A stretch of 64,000 nucleotides of DNA from Vigna angularis (GCF_016808095.1 NC_068970.1:35312630-35376629); one strand, 5' to 3'; shown: positions 36,701 through 49,696, counted from the stretch's first letter. Program-made: numbers and translations. Notes: a model not told the origin generated them from the letters alone.

Positions 36701-37460
36701 TTGAAAAAAAAATGATAAAATCTTTTACTTGAGTTGTTTCAAATAAACATCAAATTATTCTTCAATGAGAGTAATAAAATAGGAAAGTGTGACTTTTACT
36801 TCAGATTTAATTTTTAATAAATGAGTCCAAATGAAATGGTTGTAATTAACAATGATAGTTAACAAAAATTATGACCTTGAAAATAATTGATACTTAAAGA
36901 CCTCAAAAATGAACATGCATTAGTTCAAAAAATCTAGAAGATGCAGTATGACTATTTGGAAAAGACAAAATCTTTTGTTTAGAGTAATAACAAACATCAC
37001 AAACTTCAAATTTATGAAAAGGAAATTTTATAATAATGAGAAAAATATTTGCTTTATTACTTTGTTAGAGACATGACCAAACTTTAAATGCCACAACATG
37101 GAATCATTCAAAATATTATTAATAACAATATTATTGTACAATATATCATGCAAAGTGTTATTAATATGGAAAAACATTGATTGAAAAAAGGACCAGTATT
37201 AAGTAAATGCACTCAAGTCAAGTCATTCTTAGTAGAATTCAAAAGACAAAAGAGACCTTACTTCTTCTTAGCTATACCTTCAAAAGGTGAATTTAAGTAC
37301 CACAAAAGAGTACCATAAAATTGTAAGAAATAAGTTTGGAAATAAAAGTCAAATACATTACAAAATGATATGTACATATTAGGCAAAACCAAGTCACTTA
37401 ATCCAACACTACCAGACAATTTCACTAAAACATATGGTTAGGAAGAGAAAAAGGTACAAG
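33780..37460 (-). pseudogene. Ty1-copia pol remnant (integrase region), split by a solo LTR
   Basis: On the minus strand from 37460 downwards the order of a copia polyprotein is visible. The pieces are LPNMY...FDFYFQTYF (pre-integrase), then DSMLWHLKFGHVSNK (GAG-pre-integrase LWHxRxGH motif). Next come FEVCDVCYYSKQKILSFPNS and FELMHVHF (integrase zinc-finger end). Then FIWTHLLKIKSEVKVTLSYF and ITLIEE-FDVYL follow (integrase core). After interruption by the solo LTR (34034-36474), homology resumes at 34028 with CLAFATILF and FERTKFDRRAFKCISF, the usual C-terminal integrase block. Stops and frameshifts are frequent. Reverse transcriptase is not evident below 33780. Confidence 0.75.
34034..36474 (+). 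mobile_element. Solo gypsy-like LTR, 2441 bp, perfect 5-bp TSD
   Basis: Starts TGTAACATCCTAAAAATACA and ends GGGTTCTGACA, with TG...CA termini. It is flanked by AGGAA at 34029-34033 and 36475-36479. No gag-pol lies inside, so internal recombination probably left a solo LTR. The interior 34980-35480 has degenerate CCGAACGCT/CCGAGCACT phrases every 20-40 bases. It shares family blocks with the LTRs at 25169 and 61522, and its insertion splits the copia integrase remnant. Open frames at 35098-36005 are LTR sequence, not genes. Confidence 0.9.
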
Positions 37461-39990
37461 TTCAACAATTAAAAAACAATTAAACAAATATTAATAATAA
37501 CAAATGGAATAATGATATCATGATACATTTTTACATTCATTTGACATAGACTATAAAGGTAAAATAGTAAAAAAAATGTAAATTTTTGTACTGTTTTAAA
37601 AAATAAAAGAATAAAAAGGAAGTAAAAATAGTGTCAAATAAATGTAAAATATTTAGGTGTGCCAAAAAATAAATTCACAGTTCTTGTACAAAGAACATAG
37701 ACCAATCCAACTCAGTTTTTTACAAACCAAATGAGGCACGTTGCTATATCTATTTAAAACTACATTCTACAAAAATTAATAGTTGGTTTTCTTACTAAGG
37801 TTTATTTACCTATAAACCACATTTGGTTGTTTGTAGGAGATCAATCACAAATGTACACAGAATCACACGTTATCCACCAAATGCCAAAACATTTAACTTT
37901 ATGATTAGGCTCCGTGTTGCCAGTGGGTCCTTCAACAAATTTACATCTAGTATATTCTATGTTAATGTATATCTACCTTCCCAATATCAACATCTTAAGC
38001 TACCTTTTGCATTCTTTACTAATTCATTTCCACCAGTTTTACTTTCTTATCCCTTTGACCGTATCCATTTATAATCCAATAATTAAATAAACTAAGAACT
38101 GGCTAGTGCTCATCAACCTTGACCTTCACTTTAGTTAGATCAAAGTAAACACAGATGTTTAAAAGTTAAATTACAAGTGTTCTTTCTTTTCGGATCACAA
38201 ACCTGCTTTTCACCTTAGCTCAATAAGAATCCCAAAGTATTATGATATCTTCCAACACACGCAAGAGCAAGACATTCATGCCTACTTTCTTTCAATTTCT
38301 AGAGTATACCCATCTAATCTTTTAAAAAAAAAAACCAACAAATTAACTCAATATTTACTGTTATTTCTTTAGTTTTTGTCCCCCTTCATTTTCTTAGAAT
38401 GTCTAGAACTATTAAATATATAAAAAAAAAGAAAAACATTTTCATTATTAGATTGAAAACACACAGCTATTACACATCTTATTATCATGAATATAAAATA
38501 CCTTTTTTCACGTGAATTATGTCAAACACACAACATCCTAAAAGTTATTTCCACTGAATAAAATATGAAAGCAGATAATATTTTAAAGGGTGAGAACTTT
38601 TACTTGAACTTTGTCATGGGCGAACCATGGTCATGGACAAGATTTCGTGAAGAAATAAATCATGGTTTCAAACGATGAAGAATATATTCCTACTGATAAA
38701 AAGGAAATCATGATCTACGTTGCAATAAGCTTATTGGGTCGAAGAACTTCATATTAATCAGCAGTAGCAATGGAAGATCATCAATAGTGGAAAACTGATG
38801 ATACCTATAAAGACGCACAAAAGTCATACTTCCGAATAATAAACCTTTATGCTAATAATTGAGCAGTACCCGTACGTTGCATGGGTTCCAATTTCAAAAG
38901 TACAAGTTCTCATTTAAAAGTAACCAATTTATAATTTTTTAAAAAGTTAAGGAAGTTCGGTCTCATTATTCATTTTTGAATTCAAATCCTTATATTATAA
39001 TTTTTTTTTTCATTTAAATAATTTGAAGTTTTTAATGAATTTAGTTTTTAAAATTTTAAGTGAAATTTAATGGACAAGTTTTGATTAAAACAAGATATTG
39101 TCTGTATGACTTTGGTAGTTGAATACAAGTGACCACAAGTTTATAATTCAATAACAACATAAAATTGTTTTGTGCTATCAAAGTATGATGAATTTTCAAT
39201 GGTAATCAGAACTCTTAGGACACTGTTAAGGAATCATAGGTGAGGTTTTTAGTAGAACGCGTTGGAATATATTTTTCTTAAACCATTTAATGCTTTGATA
39301 CGATTTTAAATATATCTTTTAATAATTATTTAACTGAAACCATTGTAAGATCGATATAAACTATACCAATATTTCAATTAACATCCTGAATGAGCTAGTT
39401 GGGAAAATGTTCCCACACCAATCAAACTTGTTTCAGTGAACCACACCTGAACCTTGACTTGCACAGCAGATTCAGTATTTCACCATGTTTTGCGTTTGCT
39501 ACTTTTTCCTCAATTTGATGTAAAAGTCCGGTTTTTCACATACTGTTCCTGACAATTAATTTAATTACACTTCTCCCAAGGGTGTGATTTCTTAAGGAAC
39601 AAGCATTATTAATCCATTGATTTTTGTAACAACTTTTACAACCTTCAAGTGTCTCACTTCACTCCACACGAGCAGGCTCCAAGACTTGCAGTTGATGTCA
39701 ACAGTTTCAATGTGACCGTATTCATTGATTTTGTAAACAATATCAAATGGGGTATGCCGTTGTAACACTTTATTGGTCCACTCCTGTCTCATCAGAAGAA
39801 AAAAGGTTTCATTTTGAAATTTTGGTTCAGAAAAACTTAGCCCAAAAAATCCACCAAGAGTAACAGTAAGATGTGAATCTATGACCGTCTAGTAGAGTTT
39901 GGTGCGGATGGTAAAAAGGTTTAAGCTGTTAGATAGACCTAGGAATTGGTGTTTTTTTTACTATCTTTAACACGTATAGTAGTGTTAAAA
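37461..39990. other. Intergenic, no gene recognised
   Basis: AT-rich sequence. Open frames at 37823-38074 and 39592-39792 have no recognisable domain. The part above 37461 may include more decayed copia gag sequence, but I could not read any motif. Confidence 0.45.
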
Positions 39991-40284
39991 TATTGTTTGA
40001 GAGAACAAGTTTCACATCAATATATATTAGTCATTGGTTCTGCTGAGTTTTGAAATTACTTGCGAATCATATTCATGGAAGAAAACAGGTAAAGATGAAG
40101 TAAATGTTACTAATGTAATCGTAAATACTGAGAATAAAGCAATGGTTACGGTTTTGAAGAATTCAAAAGACAGTAATAAAGGTGGTGTGGTGTGCACACA
40201 TAAACTTTCATTCCAAAGTAGAAAAACAATACCAATTTTGTTGATTTTGGTAGGGAGTTACAAGTAGCAAACCTTAAGATTCTC

Positions 40285-40285
40285 C

Positions 40286-40317
<32 letters not shown>
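40285..40317. repeat. (TAG)n microsatellite in the HD-Zip 3'UTR
   Basis: About eleven TAG trinucleotides lie immediately downstream of the minus-strand stop at 40323, so they probably form part of the transcript's 3' untranslated region, read as CTA repeats. Confidence 0.9.
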
Positions 40318-40322
40318 AGGGC

Positions 40323-41792
40323 TTAACAAGACCAAAAACAGAAGGTTTGATCTTCAACTGGGAACCGGAACGTGAAAGGATTTTCAGGTGGTTCATCATA
40401 GCAGACATATTCAACTTCAAACTTTGGTAGGAGTGGCATGTTTTGGCTGAGGATGTCTTCCTCATCCTGTGAGAAATCCGAGTGGTCTGGTTCCAGAGCA
40501 TGAGAGGAATCTGCAGGCTCAAAGATTGAGGATTGGTTTCCGTCAGTGAAATGTGGGCTCTCCGAATCAAGCACGTCACTTTTAGCTGAATTAGCATCTT
40601 TCTGTTTGCTTATTACCATAACAGGAAGTGCCACTTTGGATTCATTTTCAGAACCTCCATTTATGATCAAATCCTTCTGCTCTTTATGCCCTGAGTTGAC
40701 AGCATCACAGCTGGTATCATCCAAATTCTGTTTCTCTTTCTCTCTGGGAATCACCTTCTTCAGAGAATAAACCTGTAACAAGGAAAAACTAAACTGATAA
40801 TCTACTAAAGAACTAAATTCATACAGAGGAAAGAAAGAGCAGAAGAAGATTTTTTGAGTGAGTGTTTGTTATTATTGTTGAAAACACTATGTGGAATCTT
40901 TTCTAAACCACAAGTTGTTGAGATTCACTAGTTTTGATTGGTAGACCACAAAAAAGAAGTTAAATGGATGACTTTATTTATGTCTAACCATTGTTACCTC
41001 TTCCTTGAGTTTGGCATTCTCTTGAACGAGATTGTCATAGTCCCTTTTGAGAATGTCAAAGCGAGCTTTCAGCATGCCATAGTCTTTTTCTAGCTGTTTG
41101 GTCTTGAACCTTGCCCTACGGTTTTGGAACCATATGGCCACTTGCCTTGGTTGCATGCCAAGTTCCTTTGCAAGTTGGACTTTCCTTTCGGGTTCAAGCT
41201 TGTTTTCCATCTCGAAGTTACTTTCAAGGAACTGAACTTGTTCGCTTGTGAGCCTCCTTTTCTTACCGGGTTGATGTGGGAATACCTCAAAATCCTCATC
41301 ATCATCGTTTTCTTCTCTCTCAACCCCTCGGAAGAAGGGTCTATCCCTCACATTCACAACATTAACCAAGGATTTTGAGCCTGAATTCAAACATCAGAAA
41401 GGATAATAACCAAGCTAAAGAGTTCAAACATAAACGGTTTTCAGTGAAAAAAAAAATCTTTTTTAACTTGGTTTCATATGGGAAAGATTCTATATCAGAA
41501 GAAAACCAGTATCTACAAGAAACCCAATTCTGATTTTGTTAAGAAAAATACTTTCTAAAAGTTTAGAAGTTTTGATGAGCAAAAGAAATCAGCAACTCCA
41601 AGGAGCTCATGAAGGCACATGCCAGAGACAATAATCAAGAAACCAACAACATGATCATAGCAAATCACCTTGGAAAGAAGGTTGAGAGTTTTGAACCCAA
41701 AAGGTTTGGATATGCTCAGGGGAGCATGGAAGCCTTTCTTTTTGGAGTAGAAGCGTCATGCTTGAACCCCCATTCAGCTTCTCACCAGCCAT
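40323..41792 (-). CDS. HAT5-like: HD-Zip class I transcription factor, HAT5/ATHB1-like
   Basis: Nuclear DNA-binding factor; HD-Zip I dimers bind CAATNATTG-type sites. Exons on the minus strand are 41792-41669, 41380-40998 and 40772-40323, giving a 318-aa product. The introns are GT-AG and keep the frame (phases 1 and 0). The N-terminus [20 protein letters not shown] continues [21 protein letters not shown] and then RPFF, which is shared with ATHB1. The homeodomain runs from about [20 protein letters not shown] through [20 protein letters not shown] to [18 protein letters not shown], with helix-3 WFQNRR complete. A leucine-zipper heptad follows directly ([20 protein letters not shown]). The acidic C-terminal third ends [15 protein letters not shown], an aromatic activation-type tail. 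A TATA box and three uORFs lie upstream. ATHB1 in Arabidopsis is controlled by a conserved-peptide uORF, so translational control is plausible here. Confidence 0.95.
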
Positions 41793-41879
41793 GGCCTTCT
41801 TTATGGAAACTTTTTGGTGAGTTAATAGTATATATAGGTAGAACTTGCAAGACTGTTAGGTGTAGATTGTTGATAGAAT

Positions 41880-42108
41880 TTAAAAAACTAAAGGGTCATA
41901 GTCAAATATAGCGAATAGAAGGAGCAGAGGGATGAGGGTGTTTATTTTGATCAAAATGAAGGGTGAAAGGTGGAGGTGGTGGTGAAGAATGTGACGTGGG
42001 AATAGTGAGAGTGGGGAGTGAGCATCATATCCATAACAGACAGAGGAATCAAAATTGCAGGACGAAGGGTGGTGCATTCTTCTATGTTTTGAAAGAGACA
42101 GAGAGCAT
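41880..42108 (-). promoter_or_regulatory. Three uORFs in the HD-Zip leader
   Basis: Between the TATA box and the main ATG, the minus strand holds three uORFs. uORF1 is 42108-42082 (MLSVSFKT). uORF2 is 42077-41880, 65 codons, starting MHHPSSCNF and ending LLLLFAIFDYDPLVF. uORF3 is 42034-41951, 27 codons, starting MDMMLTPHSHY. uORF2 and uORF3 overlap in different frames. uORF2 has a hydrophobic C-terminal end, as in some ribosome-stalling peptides. Which one, if any, corresponds to the conserved ATHB1 uORF cannot be decided without alignment. Confidence 0.55.
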
Positions 42109-42227
42109 GGTGAGAGGGAGAAGCAAGAGTTTTATCTGTGTGTTGATGGGAGTTGGAAATTTGGTGTTGAGTTGAGAAGTGATGTAAAGGGAGATTCTGT
42201 TGATGATAGTGGGGAACTATGATGGGG

Positions 42228-42233
42228 TTTATA
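42228..42233 (-). promoter_or_regulatory. TATA box of the HD-Zip gene
   Basis: The minus strand reads CCATATAAACCCC. Initiation near 42200 would give a leader of about 400 nt, followed downstream by CT-rich sequence and the uORFs. Confidence 0.5.
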
Positions 42234-42299
42234 TGGAGAGTCATGGAATGGTGAAGCGATTGGGGAAACATTCACAAACTAGGCCCCTCCAACCACACA

Positions 42300-44380
42300 C
42301 AACTTTATTTTTTATATTTTGTTTCTTGGAATCTTCTTTCTTCAAAAACCAGTTCCATCAAGGTAGTAGAGACTTCTTTTTCCTTCTTTAAGCAATTCAT
42401 TTAATTAAGAAAACTACTTTATTATATACACTTATTTTTTTATATTTAGGAAAAGAGATTTTCTTTCCCTTTTTCATATTTTCTTTAAAGTAACTTTTTT
42501 AATTGAGATTATTCAAATTGTTAAAAGGCATGCAAATAACACGGTTTTGTTAACCTCCTTCTCAAATATTTACCTATTTAAATAGCACGAAATATAATTA
42601 AATTTTAATTATTTATTAATTTAAGTAATGCTAAAAATATCTCTTCTTTTATCGTTCTTTCGCTCCGTTTCGCCTTCTTAAACCCTTAACGCATCACACG
42701 TCACACTGAATCGCTCCCTACTAGTCCCTAGCATCAAGCGCACCGTCGTGAGGCTGTGGACCAGCGCAACCGTCTCACCGGAACTCTTAGGGCCGCCGTC
42801 GCTCTTGAATTCATTGTTGCACCAGCGTCCGAAGCATCTCCGCCTTCACACCGAAGGTTATTTCTTGTTTTATCTTCTATTGTCCTTAGTCATACTCCGA
42901 TTTGGCCCCTGTTTTGTGATCAATTATGTCTCCCAAACAGTACTCTTTGGTTCCATGATAAAAGTCCACATTTATTCATCATTCAATCAATATTGGAAAG
43001 GTAAACGTAATTATATACACCTAATACCTAAATGTCGATTACGCCTTGCATGTTGAAACTTTTCCTTCCATTTTTCTTTGATCGAACGCCAGAGGCTGAT
43101 GAAAACAAGAACTTAATGTTATAATTGCACCATTAGTTTTTATCTAATTTTATTACATCATAATGAAAATTGAAGAGTAGCTCAGGTAGTTAAATTCGTG
43201 TTAATAGGTTTGCATTATGCTCATAATCCTAGTACTCTAAAGCCTAATTTATAGACTTGGAATCAAATTGCTTGTTTATGTATGGACAAGACAGACTTAG
43301 GATAAAGAAAAGTGAATCAATTAAATAGGAAATGTTCCAATTTAAACATAGCAGAAGACCAAATATAGCTTTCAAGAGAAACCACTAAAAAGGGATCTTT
43401 GACCGGAATTCTCACTGCCAAAACTCCAAACAAAGGTAATCTTTAGGTGAAACATTGTGAGTAAAGTCTCACTGGAATATATGATTGTAGGATTCAAAGC
43501 TTGACATGGTTAGATGAAGTCTTTCTAGAATATATACTTCCATATTGTGATCATTTCATTTTTACAGTCAGTGTTGCCCTTCAAAGGATTTTCTTAAATT
43601 GACTTTTGTGATTCAATTCATCTGCTCCTTGGATCTAACCATTATTCAACACAATATATACTCTTTGAAAGAGATTTTGAAAAATTATCTTAAACAAAAT
43701 TCAACACCTCATCTTATGTTTCTTTTTTTATGTTTACATTGCAACATTAAATTTTGATTATTTGTGTATGATTATTCCATTTAAAATTATTGTTCTTATT
43801 CTTATAAAAGAATTTCCTCCCAAGATATGTATTAATTGGATGAGACAAATGTCTTTAAATAGATTCATTCAAGAAATTATTTTAAAATCTTTTATTTCTG
43901 ACCATGTCTTGAAACTTAAAAAAACAAACATTTTATGGTTAAAAGCAAACTATTTGAACTTTGTGTGGTAGGTTGAGTAAGTTTTTATTTAAAAGGGTTT
44001 GGAAATGGTTTGATTTGATTCTATTCTTTTTTATATAAAAAATATAAAGCTCTTGTTTATGTTTAAAAAGGAAAAAGAGCATTTAACCCTTAAACTTCAC
44101 TCATTTTATAGTTTACATATACTCCTTAAACTTTAATTTTATTCCAATTTATTCTTAAACTTTGTTTTGAAAATTTCCCTGGCTGTCCTATTTGGTTCTA
44201 TTACATCATGTATACAATTGTGTCGGTACCGAAAGATCTAAGTAAATTCTCTGATTTAAAATTAGAAAAAGGCCTTAAAGAGAAAAATATTAGAGTCCCG
44301 GGAATAAGGAGTTGGACTGTCTCGGTGTCATTTTCTAAATATAAACTTATTTCTATCTTCATTCTTATGATTCTTATAAT
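42300..44380. other. Intergenic with a GC-rich patch at 42655-42860
   Basis: The patch is much richer in GC than its surroundings (CGCCTTC, CGCACCGTCG, GGGCCGCCGTCGC) and has two overlapping plus-strand open frames (42748-43056 and 42756-43004). No domain, start context or splice partner supports a gene; it could be a first exon or captured sequence. The rest (43060-44380) is AT-rich with nothing recognised. Confidence 0.4.
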
Positions 44381-44381
44381 G

Positions 44382-44383
<2 letters not shown>

Positions 44384-44450
<67 letters not shown>
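44384..44450. repeat. (TA)n microsatellite
   Basis: More than 30 TA dinucleotides; the open frame that ends here in alternating Tyr-Ile is an artefact of the repeat. Confidence 0.95.
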
Positions 44451-44451
<1 letters not shown>

Positions 44452-44459
44452 TATATAGA

Positions 44460-45733
44460 TAAAGTTAAGTGAATACTTTAAATAGATATTTGTGGATTGG
44501 ATATAGATATCATATTATCTTATTTGTTATCTTATTCATGAATACTTGTTATCCATAAAAAAATAAATTTATATTTTATTGGATTAAATTTATATTTTAT
44601 TAGTTTAAATTTAATTTAAATTTAAATTTATATTTAATTTAATTTACATTCTATTTTATTTTTTTTAATTTTGTTTGGATTTTATTTTAAACATTTGTAA
44701 ACTTTTATTTTTAATATTTACAAGTATTTATGGAATTCGTAAATTATCGTTGATATTTTATTTGGGCAATTGCTTGTTAAAGTTTGATGATTTTTTATTT
44801 GGGCAATTTCTTATTGCATCGGATAGTTTTCTTCTTCACCTCACTGGAGGTGTGTACAAGTCCCAAAAGGTCTTTTACTTGATAACTCAATTTCCTCTAT
44901 CTCTTCCCACACTCCTTACACCTATGCTTCCTTGCATCGGTCCGCCTTTTTCCCTTGCCACTCTAGTGACGTTTTCATTCCAGTGTTGTTGCTCTAGTGT
45001 TGCATGAAATCGTTGTGTGGTGGCCTTGAAAAATTAGGTTTACTTCATTTTGTTTTTTTCTGTGGATTTTGTTGATTGTTTGGTATGCTAACATTTTTGG
45101 ATTATAGAATCTTAGAACTTATTATAGATATTGTGATCAGGAAATGTTTTCAACATAAAAATATGTTTTAAATTGTATAATCTATAATGTATTTTTAATC
45201 TAAACATATATTTTAAATTGTAAAATCTAAAATATATTTTTTATATGTAGTCCAAAATGTTTATCTAGATTCAAAAAGTCCTTTTGGATTGTAAAGACAT
45301 ATTTTTATGCATGAAATATACATTGAACACATATTCAATAAATAATAACCATGAGGAACAAGCAATTTCAAAATATTATTGCAATTTGATAATCCAACAT
45401 GCTTCTTATGAGAGACATAACCTTCCACGCTTCTATGGAATCCACTAAAGTTTTACATTTACTTCAATGTTCTTATTAGTATGAAATTGACAATAAAGGT
45501 TAAAAGCTTAAGGAAAAGTGATCTTAATTGTATTTACTAAAGTAAATCTCTATCACTGACAATTAGTGGGAAGACATCTACTATAAAAAACAATACTAAA
45601 AGCCTTTGAAGACACTAAATAAATAAAAAAATTCGTTATGTTGTCAATAACACAAGAACCATAAAGGAAGCTAACCCAATGGATATCACAAATGATCTCA
45701 AGTGAAAGAAACCTATATAAAGAAACTTTTATA

Positions 45734-45786
<53 letters not shown>

Positions 45787-47034
45787 GTCTTGTATGTATT
45801 AATAATACAATACTAAATGCTTTAAGTAATTTCACTTAATTTCTGTGTGTAAGAAAAAACATTTACAACAACTTCCGAGATTTCATTACACTTATTTTAG
45901 TGAATATACATGTCACACTCCAACATCATTAATTATTACATTTGATTCTTTATTCTTTTTTTTTTTATCTTCAATATGTACTCATTGTTTATGATGGTGA
46001 CATTATTTTCATTGTTCTCTTTCATAATTAGTAAAATATTTACAGGGTTTGCCAAACTCATAGTCATGTTAACGAACATGAACTGCTCATTAAGTTTCAA
46101 TTAGTGAGCATATGGATAACTTAACTTACTGTTGTATCATCCTTATAATTTACACTTATTACCTTCGCAACCCACCATCCTCCATTGCATACTAGTTTAC
46201 TATACAATTTAAATAAACAATCACATTTTCTTGTTCTACTAACAATGAGTTGTAAACCCTTTTTGTAGCTCATATATTTCTCACCCATTCATGGCCTAAC
46301 AATATATATATCTTTTTTCTTTATTGTCCATTTATTTTATCAACCTTAATATTATAATGAAATATCTAGTTCAAATGCTAGAGGAGTATGAGTGATGGAG
46401 ATGAAAGTGGATGAAGGAGAGATGAGTGTGGATGAAGGAGACATTATATGATTCGAAAATAGAATAGATGTAAATATTTAAGAATTGTAATTAGTTAAAA
46501 ACAGAAAATTAGAAATTTTTTAAAAAATAGAGAAAACCTGGATAAATGGAAGGCGCCACAAATCGATGTTTGATAAATCTAAAAGTCATCGCAACTAGGG
46601 AAATTATAAAATTACAAAATTATAAAATTATAAGTTATTAAGATATAAAATTATAAAATCACAAAAACTTATAAATTATAAAATTTTAAAATTATAAAAC
46701 CATGAATTATAAAATTTTAAAATTATAAACCTATAAATTACAAATTATAGTTTTAAAATAATAAAATAATATGTGACCACAACTCAAGATAACCATGTAA
46801 GCCACTTAACAATCACATAATCTATTTAAAAAAATTAATAGTCCAAATTCTATTAAAAAATATAAATTTATTAACCAAGGTATCACTTAACTCGGTTCAA
46901 AGTAAATGGAATCAACTTAGTCTTATCTAAGTCCAACTAGACTAAGTTCAACATCAGCTTGAGCGATTCAATTTGTTGTGTTCTGACTTGACCTAACATA
47001 AACACAACTTTATAGTCAACCAAACATGGTCTTG
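44460..47034. other. Intergenic, no gene; AT-rich simple sequence
   Basis: Includes an (AT)n run at 45735-45783 and a degenerate ATTATAAAATTATAAAA array at about 46600-46760. The open frame 44675-45007 has no recognisable domain. Confidence 0.5.
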
Positions 47035-47059
47035 ACTACTAGGTCTGAGGTGGATTAAA

Positions 47060-47345
47060 CATGACTTAGTCTAAGATGGGCCCAACATGACTTAGTCTGA
47101 GATGGGCACAACATGAATTAACTAGAGGTGGGTCCAACTTGACTTTGTATGAGGTAGACTTGACTTGACTTAGTTCGAGGTGAATTCAACTTGATTTGGT
47201 CAAAGGTGAGTCTGACCGAACTCAATTAGAGATGAACCTAAGATGACTCGATCAAAGGTGGACCTGAAATGACTCAACCAAAGTGAGTTTGACACAACTT
47301 GACTAAAGATGGGTTCGACTTGATTCAATATGAAATGAAACTAAT
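47060..47345. repeat. 26-bp minisatellite, at least ten degenerate units
   Basis: Units begin at 47060, 47086, 47112, 47138, 47164, 47190, 47216, 47242 and 47268, exactly 26 bp apart, and continue more loosely to about 47345. The consensus is near CTTGACTTAGTCNGAGGTGG followed by GTCCAA. The period is maintained without indels although individual units differ at many positions. Confidence 0.85.
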
Positions 47346-47399
47346 TTAACTCAGCTCAAATTGACTCAAGTAGACTTGCTCCAAGTTAACTAAAAATTT

Positions 47400-49690
47400 A
47401 GGATATTTTGTATATATTTATGGTAATCGAGTATTTATTAGTTACTTATATATATACTATAACATTAAAATACTTATATTTTAGAAAAATAAAATAGTTA
47501 AAAACTTTATCCAAGTATTTTGTATAATAAATGAAGTAATTAACAAGTTAATCCAAATGGTATAGTTTCCTTTGTCTTAAAACTTCTTAGACATCTCATA
47601 CTTACATAAAAAATGTATAAATTTGATATTCTTAAGATTAATTATATTTTCTTATTTAATACAAAGAAGATAAATAAAAGTAAATTATTAAAAGAGTATC
47701 GGAGGATGTATATATATTTTGAAAACAAAAGCAGTATAACGAAAAAACAACTCTAATGCTGTTATAAACTCGGAAAACAACAATTATGTTGTGGGGTCAA
47801 TGGTAGCATTAATATATATTGCATTTCAAATTGCAAAAGCAATTTATAATAATTACACATATCTATCATATTAATTAAGAAAAATATAAGAGTTTGTGAG
47901 AGCAAGTCCTAATACCCAATATAATGCAAACACGTAGCAAATTCGATCGCTTTGAAGAATTCTTAACGAATTAGATTCCTTTGACATGAATAGATCTATT
48001 ACGATTTTCATAAATTAGGTATATGATAATGACGTATTATTGGGGCTGGTAACAGCACAGATTCTTATGTCAGATATATATATATACACTAACAAGTAAT
48101 TCCAAGAGGTGAAATCTCTTGTGTTGTATGTGTGGTTGAGTTTTGTTGATCCTTTCCTTTACAGTATGGATCCTCCTTTTTCCCCTTTACAGAGAAAATT
48201 AGCGGTGAAAGAGAAATGTCAAGAATAAATAATGAAAAATGAAAAATGTACCACGAAAAGGTGGAGAAGCGCTTTAATTCTTTCTTTTTCTGGCGAATAA
48301 TCACAGTTGGGGTGTTTGTCTTTATGCATGGTACGACTCAGTTTGTTTGTGGTTACGACAGATTCCTAAGATATTGCATGGTGTTAATATCGGCGTACTC
48401 GTAAATAGCAGATATTTGTAAATGTTCTGTTTCATTGGTTTCAATATATGAAGAAAATGCAGACATGAATTTGATGCTTCTGCTGCATAGCATGCATCGG
48501 TGGAATTGGAGAAAATGCAGACATCAAGTTGGAGCACCCAAGGAAGTTGAATTATAATTAATAAACCCATTGATGGACCTGTCATTGTTAAATGAACAGA
48601 CAAGACACATGAATGCAAGGATAATTTCAAGTATATTGTTCACTTGGTTCTGTCTGCTAGTTTTTGTTAAAGCAGAATAAAGTGTGCCGCACATGCAAGA
48701 ACAAACCAAAACCATTTATCAATCTGTGGATTTCAGGACTGGTAAGTTCATGCTGATTTTAAGAGTTTCGTACTTTTTTATAGAAATGAAAATGACCTAC
48801 TAAATTAAACTCTCTTATCATTCCTTCAGAGTTAACTATAATTCAGAAACGTAAAAATCTACACCTGCATGGCAACTTTTTATCTTTAATATTATGGTTA
48901 TTTGTTTTGGAGTATTTTTTTTTAAATCAAAATTATGGTCCATTGAAATTTGCTCGAGTCATGGATGATAGAGTTTTCTCTCTAAATAAATATTTACGTA
49001 GTTGCATCTTAAACTCTTAAGACTACTAGTTAATTTCAAACAATCTTTCTCAATATCTGTTCATTGGTTTATTTTAATGAATTTTACTACCTATTGTATG
49101 TTACAAAAAATCTAGGATGGAAAACTTCTACCATTTATTAATAGGAAACTAGTCCACATCTCTATTTTAAAAGCTTTCTATGCTAAATTATTAGGATTGG
49201 TTTAGTCGTTTAGGTCATAGATGTTTCATCTGGTCATTACAAGAAACCAATAAAAAAAATAAAAAAAATCTGTTTGTGCTTAAGCTAAATATTGATTTAA
49301 CTAACCCAGTTATATGGCAAGGAGGGGTACTGGTTATGCCATTATCAACCCCAAAATATGTATTTTGCTTTAAATTTTCTATGTATAAATAAATATTATA
49401 GCACCTAAGAAAGAAAATTAACAAAATATTTACTGACTATTTCAAGTTTCCTGAAAATATTTGAAGTATGATTCTGGCTTGCTGCCACATGATGAGTTTC
49501 TCTTTCAAGCTAGTTGTATTTCCTGCAAAGTCTTAACCACCTTTGAAATGCTATTTTATAGCATTGAGTAGCATTCTCCATTGTTCAGGTTTTGGGTTCA
49601 AGTAAGGGTCATATGTCTCCACTGTTATTATTCTTCTTCTCTTCTCATATGTAGGTATTATTCTAATAGAAATATAAGTCCATAATCATA
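47400..49690. other. Intergenic, no gene recognised
   Basis: AT-rich. Between 48100 and 48720 the sequence is less AT-rich, with minus-strand open frames (for example 48322-48630) and a repeated GAAAATGCAGACAT phrase (48454 and 48512). No domain or conserved motif supports a gene. Confidence 0.4.
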
Positions 49691-49696
49691 TTCATT

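Noticed and set aside
40034..40267. Plus-strand frame downstream of the HD-Zip gene
   Set aside because: No domain, and it probably overlaps the HD-Zip 3'UTR on the opposite strand.
44208..44450. 80-codon plus-strand open frame
   Set aside because: Its C-terminal half is the (TA)n microsatellite read as Tyr-Ile; no domain.
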